Source of the DNA: CAKSQF01 sp051867925
GTDB taxonomy: Bacteria > Bacillota > Clostridia > Oscillospirales > CAG-272
Assembly: GCA_051867925.1 (NCBI GenBank)
Contig: JBJDZI010000113.1
Span: 1-6,541 of the forward strand
DNA: 6,541 nucleotides
Direction of reading: 5' to 3'
In this document: positions 1 through 4,373 of the stretch, piece after piece
Numbering within the stretch: the stretch's first letter is position 1
Layout of the letters: each line of letters starts with the position of its first letter
Program-made: the position numbers and the translations under genes
The notes under the pieces: model-generated
Told to the model about the DNA's origin: nothing
Database searches by the model: none
Seen by the model: only the letters and a program-made list of their open reading frames with translations

Positions 1-24
1 GGAACCTTCTTGAAAGAAGGTTCC
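1..24. repeat. Perfect hairpin (11-bp arms) at the left window edge
   Basis: GGAACCTTCTT and AAGAAGGTTCC are perfect complements separated by only two bases (GA). The structure could continue beyond the window edge. No T-run follows on the plus strand, so it is not a clear intrinsic terminator in that direction. It sits directly upstream of the AAGAACTTCTATAAA repeat and palindrome. A hairpin with the same closing bases (GGTTCC then ACCTC) precedes the right-hand copy of that repeat, so I read it as one module of a dispersed intergenic element. Function is unknown. Confidence 0.7.
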
Positions 25-33
25 GACACCTCC

Positions 34-71
34 AAGAACTTCTATAAAAGGGCGGCAAGTACTTGCCGCCC
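34..71 (+). repeat. Left copy of dispersed repeat with 22-nt perfect palindrome
   Basis: The unit is AAGAACTTCTATAAAA followed by a perfect palindrome at 50-71 with half-site GGGCGGCAAGT. The same unit recurs at 6453-6489 in the same orientation, with one A fewer before the palindrome. As RNA the palindrome would need a few central bases unpaired, giving a GC-capped stem of about 9 bp. Two copies flanking a 6.4-kb block fit a REP- or MITE-like dispersed element. Two copies alone do not prove mobility. No target-site duplication or transposase is visible. Confidence 0.75.
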
Positions 72-285
72 GATTTGGTAATATTTGAATTGCACAGAGC
101 CAAGGAAGTGGGAGGAGAGCCCGAGCGTTGTCGCAACCGCCAAACGGTGGCTACGGGAAACACTTCGGCGTATGAGATGGTGCCGCCCTCTCCCCGGAAG
201 CGAAGGATTTGAACTCGCTTCCCCCGGAACAGCAAACAAACTGCCGCCTCGATCGGTGCTTCCTGCATCTCCCCAAATTTCCGAG
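72..285. other. Gene-free, stem-rich segment; no function assigned
   Basis: No credible gene is seen here. Weak ORFs on both strands have no ribosome site and run into the tRNA gene. The stretch is rich in short complementary arms. GGAAGCGA (196-203) pairs with TCGCTTCC (215-222) around an 11-nt loop. ACCG (136-139) pairs with CGGT (145-148). GGAGAG (114-119) can pair with CTCTCC (188-193), enclosing 80 nt. On the minus strand the loop around 204-214 contains GTTCAAAT, which resembles a tRNA T-loop. However, the flanking T-stem has too few pairs and no consistent D-arm, anticodon arm and acceptor can be built. It could be a decayed tRNA, a structured RNA, or part of the adjacent repeat element. 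Confidence 0.4.
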
Positions 286-316
286 AAAAACCAAAAACCC
301 GTCCATTCGGACGGGT
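286..316 (-). terminator. Intrinsic terminator of tRNA-Thr
   Basis: Read on the minus strand, ACCCGTCC, loop GAAT and GGACGGGT form a perfect 8-bp stem. It is followed by two T-runs separated by GG. The stem begins at the base right after the encoded CCA of the tRNA, so the precursor needs almost no 3' trimming beyond the hairpin. Confidence 0.9.
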
Positions 317-392
317 TGGAGCTGCTAATCAGATTCGAACTGATGACCTCATCCTTACCAAGGATGTGCTCTACCAACTGAGCCATAGCAGC
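317..392 (-). tRNA. tRNA-Thr (anticodon GGU), CCA encoded
   Basis: Read on the minus strand, all four arms fold without mismatch. The acceptor is GCTGCTA with TAGCAGC and the D-stem is GCTC with GAGC. The anticodon stem is CATCC with GGATG around loop TTGGTAA, which places GGT at positions 34-36. The T-stem is ATCAG with CTGAT around TTCGAAT. The discriminator base is T and the genomic CCA follows. The 76-nt length and standard invariant bases indicate a functional gene that decodes ACC and ACU codons. It has its own promoter (434-462) and terminator, so it is transcribed alone. Confidence 0.97.
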
Positions 393-433
393 ATATTTTG
401 TTGTTTTCGGTGCGCTCTGTCGAACGCTTTATT

Positions 434-462
434 ATTATAGCAGAAGCAATCCCCTTTGTCAA
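434..462 (-). promoter_or_regulatory. Consensus sigma-A promoter for tRNA-Thr
   Basis: On the minus strand the -35 is TTGACA (457-462) and the -10 is TATAAT (434-439), with a 17-bp spacer. Both hexamers match the housekeeping consensus exactly, as expected for a strongly expressed stable-RNA gene. Transcription should start near 427, leaving a leader of about 35 nt that is removed during tRNA processing. Confidence 0.9.
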
Positions 463-495
463 CCCCTTTTTCGAATTTTTTTGAAGTTTTTTTCG

Positions 496-543
496 AAAAA
501 ATTTCCCTTCCGAAATACCGCCCAAAACGGCACTCGGAAGGGA
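496..543 (-). terminator. Intrinsic terminator after the DUF1540 gene
   Basis: On the minus strand TCCCTTCCGA (534-543) pairs with TCGGAAGGGA (504-513). A second inner stem, TGCCG with CGGTA, forms inside it. AAATTTTTT follows. It lies 11 bases past the DUF1540 stop codon and ends before the tRNA-Thr promoter, so it insulates the two transcription units. Confidence 0.9.
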
Positions 544-554
544 GTTTGCATCAC

Positions 555-740
555 TTATGCGTTCTGCTTCTTTTGGAAAGAACTGCAATCGGTGCAGGCC
601 ACCTCGGTGGGGTTGGCCTCGTGCGTCACCACGCGGATGGTGTCCAGAGTGCAGTAATTCTGATTCTGGCAGTGATGTTCGCACTGCTCAACGGTGCATT
701 CAATGCTGGTGTTTGCGGTGTTGCTCTTTTTCTCGACCAT
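555..740 (-). CDS. DUF1540 domain small cysteine-rich protein (61 aa)
   Basis: The protein is 61 residues and almost entirely one DUF1540 repeat. The motif runs IECTVEQCEHH, then QNYCTLDTIRV, then VACTDCSSF, which gives Cys at 15, 20, 24, 30, 49 and 52. DUF1540 is a small domain common in Clostridia, often present in two copies; here there is one. The Cys and His spacing suggests metal binding, but the role is unknown. The ATG start is well supported by AAGGAGG (748-754) seven bases upstream. The gene lies 53 bases after the hydrolase stop with no terminator between them, so the two may be co-transcribed. A possible separate -10 overlaps the hydrolase stop codon. A strong terminator follows at 496-543. 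Confidence 0.88.
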   Translation of the reverse strand: MVEKKSNTANTSIECTVEQCEHHCQNQNYCTLDTIRVVTHEANPTEVACTDCSSFQKKQNA

Positions 741-776
741 ACTATCGCCTCCTTGTTTGAATTTCGATGATAGTAT
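739..776 (-). promoter_or_regulatory. Inverted repeat enclosing the DUF1540 ribosome site
   Basis: On the minus strand ATACTATC (769-776) is a perfect complement of GATAGTAT (739-746). The second arm includes the AT of the ATG start codon, and the 22-nt loop contains the AAGGAGG ribosome site (748-754). If the stem forms in the mRNA it would partly bury the start codon and constrain the ribosome site, a form of translational control. The stem is AT-rich and may be weak. The regulatory role is inference only. Confidence 0.4.
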
Positions 777-792
777 CGCCGTCCGACGGAAA

Positions 793-798
793 ATTATA
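793..798 (-). promoter_or_regulatory. Possible -10 box for DUF1540 gene
   Basis: TATAAT on the minus strand overlaps the TAA stop codon of the upstream hydrolase gene. A start near 786 would give a leader of about 46 nt carrying the 739-776 inverted repeat. No convincing -35 lies 16-18 bases upstream, and the TG before the -10 is one base off the extended -10 position. This is a weak candidate. Confidence 0.3.
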
Positions 799-1339
799 CA
801 GTTGCAGTAGCGGTATATTCGTGAAGATTTCCCTCAAAAATCACTTCGCCCCGCAGATCTTCCAGCATCACCGGACGAATCAGGCTGAACGGGCAGTCAA
901 ATTCGGCGATCCCGCACTCGGAAAGCGTTTCGGAAACGAACTGCGAGCAGGTGTAACGCCGTTTGGAGGCGTGAGATTTTCCGATCAGATTGAAAAACAT
1001 TCCAATGTAATTATATCCGTAACGGTTGGCGTGATCGCAGAAATATGACAGTCTCTGTACCACCAGATCGTATTGTTTGTCAGTCACGGGCAAAGCAATC
1101 ACTTTGGTGGGCACCTGACGGCAATGAGCGAGAAACCCTTGGTTGGGACTTTCCCGCCGAAACTTTCCGTAAAACGGAAAACGGCTGTACGCCCTGCTGA
1201 AGGAATACATCGCGGTCAGCGACGGCTCCAGTGCCAGCGCAGAATGGGTGTAGCGATCGTGGGTCAAACAGTGTACCGCTCGCGCAACCAACGATTCAGT
1301 AGCGGTGAGCACGATGTACAGATATTTTTGCTCAGTCAT
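794..1339 (-). CDS. YiiX-like permuted NlpC/P60 cysteine hydrolase (181 aa)
   Basis: The 181-residue protein has the layout of circularly permuted NlpC/P60 (YiiX/YebB-like) papain-fold hydrolases. The His comes first, in RYTHSALALE (His32, with Glu38 a candidate acidic partner). The nucleophile comes later, in RRYTCSQFVSETL (Cys131). A conserved aromatic block (YSFSRAYSRFPF, from about residue 45) and a YGYNYIGMF segment lie between. Family members act on amide bonds in peptides, lipids or cell-wall material, and the substrate here is unknown. There is no signal peptide or membrane helix, so it is probably cytoplasmic. The start is supported by AGAGGA (1344-1349) four bases upstream and by a consensus promoter at 1400-1428. 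The downstream neighbour is the DUF1540 gene. Fold assignment rests on motif order rather than an alignment. Confidence 0.78.
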   Translation of the reverse strand: MTEQKYLYIVLTATESLVARAVHCLTHDRYTHSALALEPSLTAMYSFSRAYSRFPFYGKFRRESPNQGFLAHCRQVPTKVIALPVTDKQYDLVVQRLSYFCDHANRYGYNYIGMFFNLIGKSHASKRRYTCSQFVSETLSECGIAEFDCPFSLIRPVMLEDLRGEVIFEGNLHEYTATATV

Positions 1340-1399
1340 AGGATCCTCTTGAAGATAAATCTCAATTGCGATTGATTTTAGTTCATATTCGTTAATATT

Positions 1400-1428
1400 A
1401 GTTTATCATACTGCGCAAATTTTGTCAA
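1400..1428 (-). promoter_or_regulatory. Promoter of the NlpC/P60-like gene
   Basis: On the minus strand the -35 is TTGACA (1423-1428) and the -10 is TAAACT (1400-1405), with a 17-bp spacer. The predicted start near 1393 leaves an AT-rich leader of about 54 nt ahead of the ribosome site. A 14-bp dyad (1437-1450) lies 8 bases upstream of the -35. Confidence 0.75.
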
Positions 1429-1436
1429 GAGGAGAC

Positions 1437-1450
1437 CTGTGACTTCACAG
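1437..1450. promoter_or_regulatory. 14-bp dyad CTGTGA-CT-TCACAG upstream of a promoter
   Basis: The arms CTGTGA and TCACAG are perfectly complementary around two bases. The dyad lies just upstream of the hydrolase -35 box and just after the stop codon of the C_GCAxxG_C_C gene. It could be an operator or activator site, or a minimal mRNA hairpin at the end of the upstream transcript. No T-run follows, so it is not an intrinsic terminator. The half-sites recall CRP, but the spacing (2 rather than 6) is wrong. Confidence 0.35.
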
Positions 1451-1455
1451 AACTT

Positions 1456-1923
1456 TCACAATCGGAGCGTTCCGCTGTCGATCTCTGCCACAAGCTCGTC
1501 CAGCAGATCGGCGGAGCATTTACAGAGCGCGGGACAGGGACGTTTGCGGTAATACCCTTCGGTGCGAGCTTCGGGAGTGGGTGCGGAGACACCGGTACCC
1601 AGTCCCAACAGTTCCCGACAGACCCAGGAACCGTTGGCGACGGCAAAACGGCGGGCAAATTCCTGCTCGATGGCGTAAAGTTTTGCCTTGGGCGCACCCG
1701 TTTCAGGCGTGCCGTAACCATAGAGCTGACCGATCACCATCATCGCGCCGCTGACGGTGCCGCAAATCTCGCGGAGCCGTCCCACGCCTCCGCCGAGCGG
1801 CGAGACCAGTTTGGCGGCTACCGTTCGCTCCAGTCCCCAATCATCTGCAAAGGCGCAAAACACCGCCTGCGCGCAGTTATAGCCCTCCCGAAAGAGTGCT
1901 TCTGCTTTTTCTCCGTGGGTCAT
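1456..1923 (-). CDS. C_GCAxxG_C_C family (putative redox) protein, 155 aa
   Basis: The protein carries the spaced cysteine pattern of the C_GCAxxG_C_C family. EGYNCAQAVFCAF holds Cys17 and Cys23. LGGGVGRLREICGTVSGA holds Cys54. WVCRELLG holds Cys102 and KRPCPALCKC holds Cys130, 134 and 136. The length is usual for the family. Members are predicted small redox-active or metal-binding proteins, common in anaerobes, with no settled reaction. The start at 1923 is chosen because GGTGAG lies about five bases upstream. A longer in-frame TTG start at 2049 falls inside the -35 box of the gene's own promoter and so cannot be in the mRNA. An in-frame ATG 20 codons upstream lacks a good ribosome site. 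The gene is divergent from the marR-like operon. Confidence 0.85.
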   Translation of the reverse strand: MTHGEKAEALFREGYNCAQAVFCAFADDWGLERTVAAKLVSPLGGGVGRLREICGTVSGAMMVIGQLYGYGTPETGAPKAKLYAIEQEFARRFAVANGSWVCRELLGLGTGVSAPTPEARTEGYYRKRPCPALCKCSADLLDELVAEIDSGTLRL

Positions 1924-2020
1924 ATTCTCACCGATCCTTTTGATTCGTGCTTCGGGGAAAACCGACGGTCGATCCCCCGCCATTTTCGCCGATTTATCGT
2001 GTAAAATCCTGTTTGGGTCT

Positions 2021-2049
2021 ATTATAACATTCCCTTCACAATCCGTCAA
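2021..2049 (-). promoter_or_regulatory. Promoter of the C_GCAxxG_C_C gene
   Basis: On the minus strand the -35 is TTGACG (2044-2049) and the -10 is TATAAT (2021-2026), with a 17-bp spacer. Transcription should start near 2014, giving a 5' UTR of about 90 nt. It is back-to-back with the marR-like operon promoter, with 33 bp between the two -35 boxes. Confidence 0.88.
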
Positions 2050-2075
2050 GAATTATTCACAAAAAATTCATTGCT

Positions 2076-2103
2076 CTCCCCCTTGACATTTCAGACGGGG
2101 GAG
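2076..2103. promoter_or_regulatory. GC-rich dyad bracketing the operon -35 box
   Basis: CTCCCCC (2076-2082) and GGGGGAG (2097-2103) are perfect 7-bp inverted arms with 14 bases between them. The left arm abuts the -35 hexamer and the right arm fills the promoter spacer. It lies upstream of the start site, so it is not in the operon mRNA. A second protein-binding site at this promoter is the simplest reading, but it is inferred from symmetry only. Confidence 0.4.
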
Positions 2104-2111
2104 TTTATAAT
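2083..2111 (+). promoter_or_regulatory. Consensus promoter of the marR-ABC operon
   Basis: The -35 is TTGACA (2083-2088) and the -10 is TATAAT (2106-2111), with a 17-bp spacer. Both hexamers match the housekeeping consensus, so without repression the operon would be strongly expressed. The -10 is buried in the 2107-2130 inverted repeat. Transcription should start near 2118. Confidence 0.92.
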
Positions 2112-2130
2112 TAGTTAGAAAACTAATTAT
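2107..2130. promoter_or_regulatory. Predicted MarR operator overlapping -10 and start site
   Basis: ATAATTAGTT (2107-2116) and AACTAATTAT (2121-2130) are perfect 10-bp inverted arms around AGAA. MarR dimers typically bind AT-rich palindromes of this length, and TTAGTT/AACTAA half-sites are common for the family. The site covers most of the -10 and the expected start point, so binding would exclude RNA polymerase. The first gene downstream encodes a MarR protein, which points to autorepression. That this protein binds here is inferred. Confidence 0.85.
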
Positions 2131-2151
2131 TCAAGAAAGGAAGTTGTGAAT

Positions 2152-2643
2152 ATGGAAGAGAAAGAACTGCACCGTCCGCCCGACCCAACGCCGATGATGC
2201 AGATCATCCATCTGTCCAAGCTGTTTCGCGATCAGCTCAGGCGGGCATCCGAAGAAGCAGGCGTTCCCTGCGGCTACCGCATGATCCTGATGGAACTGGC
2301 ACATTGTCGGCGCGCCACCCAATACGAACTTGCCAAGCGCACTCATCTGACCGCCCCCACGGTCAGCGTGACCTTGCAAAAGATGGAACATGAGGGCTAT
2401 ATCGTTCGAACTGCCAACGAGAAGGATCTAAGACAAATGCAGGTCTCGCTGACCGAAAAAGGCGTTCGTGCCGAAGCGGATAACCGAGCCCGCGCCAATG
2501 CGCTGGAGCACGCTCTGTTGGAGGACTTCTCTGAAGAGGACCGTCAGACCCTCACTAAGTTGCTGACCCAAATGGAAGAAAATCTGCACCGCAAGGTGGG
2601 GCTTCCTCCCCCAAACTGTTCTATGAAAGGATCAAATGAATGA
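2152..2643 (+). CDS. MarR-family transcriptional regulator (163 aa)
   Basis: This is a winged helix-turn-helix regulator of MarR type and usual length. N-terminal helices for dimerization are followed by the DNA-binding domain at about residues 41-105. The recognition helix is around TAPTVSVTLQKME (67-79). The wing carries the family pattern D-x-R then V-x-L-T (Asp92, Arg94, then VSLTEKG). The ATG at 2152 is preferred because AGGAAG (2138-2143) lies eight bases upstream; an in-frame GTG at 2146 would be only two bases from it. It is first in an operon with two ABC exporter genes, and its last codon and stop overlap the next start (ATGA). It probably represses its own operon through the 2107-2130 palindrome and is released by a small ligand, possibly an exporter substrate. 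Confidence 0.93.
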   Translation: MEEKELHRPPDPTPMMQIIHLSKLFRDQLRRASEEAGVPCGYRMILMELAHCRRATQYELAKRTHLTAPTVSVTLQKMEHEGYIVRTANEKDLRQMQVSLTEKGVRAEADNRARANALEHALLEDFSEEDRQTLTKLLTQMEENLHRKVGLPPPNCSMKGSNE

Positions 2644-4373
2644 AACGATGGTATAAGTACATCAAACCCTATCTCCCCTACTTTATTTTAGGACCGCTTT
2701 GTATGATCGTGGAAGTCATCGGCGAAGTGCTGATGCCTAAATTCCTGTCAATCGTCATCGACGAAGGCACAGACGGTACGCTGACCGTGGGCGTCAGCAT
2801 CGGCGTTGCCGCGCTGATGATCCTCACCGCAGTCCTGATGATGCTGGGTGGCGTCGGCGGCGCTTATTTCGGCGGCAAAGCCTCTGTAAACTTCGCCGCA
2901 GACCTGCGGGAAGACGTTTACCGCAAAGTACAGAAATTTTCCTTTGCCAACATCGACAAGTTTTCCACCGGCTCGCTGGTCACCCGTCTGACCAACGACG
3001 TCACGCAAATGCAGAACATCGTCAATATGATGCTCCGCATGATGCTTCGCGCCCCCGGTATGCTCATCGGCGCGCTGATCATGGCGATCATGCTGAAGCC
3101 CTCGCTGGCAACCGTTTTGGCGGTATCCATTCCCCTCTTGTTGCTCTCGGTAGTGGGCATCGTCCGCATGGGCTTCCCACGCTTCTCCAAAATGCAGACC
3201 AAGGTGGACGGTCTGAACAACACCGTACAGGAAAGCGTCACCAATGTCCGCGTGGTCAAATCCTTCGTCCGTGAGGATCACGAAACCGAAAAATTCCGCG
3301 CCGCCAACCGCGATCTGAAGGAAAGCGGCATGGCAGCCATGCGGGTCATGATCTTCATGCAGCCCGTCATGACCATTTTCATGAATCTGACCACTCTGGC
3401 GGTCATCTGGTTCGGCGGCAACATCGTGCTGTCCAACGGCATGAAGATCGGCGAGCTGTCTGCTTTCATCACCTACGTCACCCAGATTCTCTCCTCGCTG
3501 ATGATGGTGACCATGATGCTGATGATGTCTTCCCGTGCCCTTGCATCTGCCCGCCGTATCTCCGACGTGCTGGATGAAAAGGTGGATCTGAACGACGAGA
3601 CTGCCGCTCATCCCGATCTGACCGTGCAAAAGGGCGAGATCACCTTCGAGGACGTGACCTTCCGCTACTACAAAGACAGCACCGATCCCGTACTGGATCA
3701 CATTGACCTGAAAATCGCCGCAGGCTCCACCGTGGGTATCATCGGTTCCACCGGTTGCGGCAAAACCTCGCTGGTGTCGCTGATCCCCCGTCTGTACGAC
3801 GTGGATGCAGGCGCTGTCAAGATTGACGGCGTGGATGTCCGCGATTACTCGCTCTATCATTTGCGGGAGGGCGTGGGCATGGTTCTGCAAAAGAACGTCC
3901 TCTTCTCGGGTACGATTGAGGAGAACCTCCGTTGGGGCGATGAAAATGCCTCTGACGATGAAATGAAGAAAGCCGCAGAAAGCGCGCAGGCGGACAAATT
4001 CGTCAGCTCCTTCCCCGACGGCTACGATACCATGCTGGATCAAGGCGGCGTCAACGTATCGGGCGGTCAGAAACAGAGACTTTGCATTGCCCGTGCTCTG
4101 CTGAAAAAGCCGAAGATCATCATTCTGGACGACTCCACCTCCGCAGTGGACACCGCCACCGAGGCGCAGATCCGCAAAGCATTCCGCACCGATCTCTCCG
4201 GCTCCACCAAGATCATCATCGCCCAGCGCATCGGCTCGGTAAAGGATGCCGATCAGATCGTGGTGATGGATGACGGCAAGATCACCGGCATCGGCACCCA
4301 CGACGAGCTTCTGGCAAACAATGTGGAATACCAGGAAATCTACTATTCTCAGATGGATAAGGAGGGAAAATAA
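2640..4373 (+). CDS. ABC exporter half-transporter, degenerate-site subunit (577 aa)
   Basis: This is a type IV ABC exporter half with an N-terminal membrane domain (about residues 12-300) of six likely helices and a C-terminal ATPase. Walker A is GSTGCGKT (369-376), the Q-loop is Gln417, the signature is VSGGQ (473-477) and the D-loop is SAVD (501-504). Walker B reads IILDDST, with Asp498 where the catalytic Glu should be. The H-loop His is replaced by Gln529 (IAQR). These changes mark the non-catalytic half of heterodimeric exporters such as BmrC and TM287, so it should need the next gene product as partner. Length is normal. AAAGGA (2626-2631) lies eight bases before the ATG, which overlaps the marR stop. 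TM6 is methionine-rich (six Met in 288-296). The substrate is unknown; drugs or other amphipathic compounds are likely. Confidence 0.95.
   Translation: MKRWYKYIKPYLPYFILGPLCMIVEVIGEVLMPKFLSIVIDEGTDGTLTVGVSIGVAALMILTAVLMMLGGVGGAYFGGKASVNFAADLREDVYRKVQKFSFANIDKFSTGSLVTRLTNDVTQMQNIVNMMLRMMLRAPGMLIGALIMAIMLKPSLATVLAVSIPLLLLSVVGIVRMGFPRFSKMQTKVDGLNNTVQESVTNVRVVKSFVREDHETEKFRAANRDLKESGMAAMRVMIFMQPVMTIFMNLTTLAVIWFGGNIVLSNGMKIGELSAFITYVTQILSSLMMVTMMLMMSSRALASARRISDVLDEKVDLNDETAAHPDLTVQKGEITFEDVTFRYYKDSTDPVLDHIDLKIAAGSTVGIIGSTGCGKTSLVSLIPRLYDVDAGAVKIDGVDVRDYSLYHLREGVGMVLQKNVLFSGTIEENLRWGDENASDDEMKKAAESAQADKFVSSFPDGYDTMLDQGGVNVSGGQKQRLCIARALLKKPKIIILDDSTSAVDTATEAQIRKAFRTDLSGSTKIIIAQRIGSVKDADQIVVMDDGKITGIGTHDELLANNVEYQEIYYSQMDKEGK

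Noticed and set aside
114..193. Possible tRNA-Ser closed by GGAGAG/CTCTCC
   Set aside because: The size fits a class II tRNA, but no proper D-arm (no GG in the loop), anticodon arm or TTC-type T-loop can be placed on either strand.
204..214. GTTCAAAT on the minus strand as a tRNA T-loop or a tRNA-Sec anticodon loop
   Set aside because: The five-pair T-stem has only about three pairs, and the upstream arms do not fit. The selenocysteine tRNA acceptor and long D-arm are absent.
85..381. 98-aa plus-strand reading frame
   Set aside because: It lies antisense to the tRNA and its terminator, with no ribosome site and no recognizable domain.
42..386. 114-aa minus-strand reading frame
   Set aside because: It begins inside the tRNA-Thr gene, runs through its terminator and ends in the palindromic repeat. 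There is no ribosome site and the composition is not protein-like.
779..789. CCGTC-C-GACGG stem as terminator of the hydrolase gene
   Set aside because: The stem has almost no loop and no T-run follows on the minus strand.
1437..1450. CRP-type binding site
   Set aside because: The half-sites TGTGA and TCACA are present, but the spacing is 2 rather than 6 bases, and CRP control of this kind is not typical for this group.
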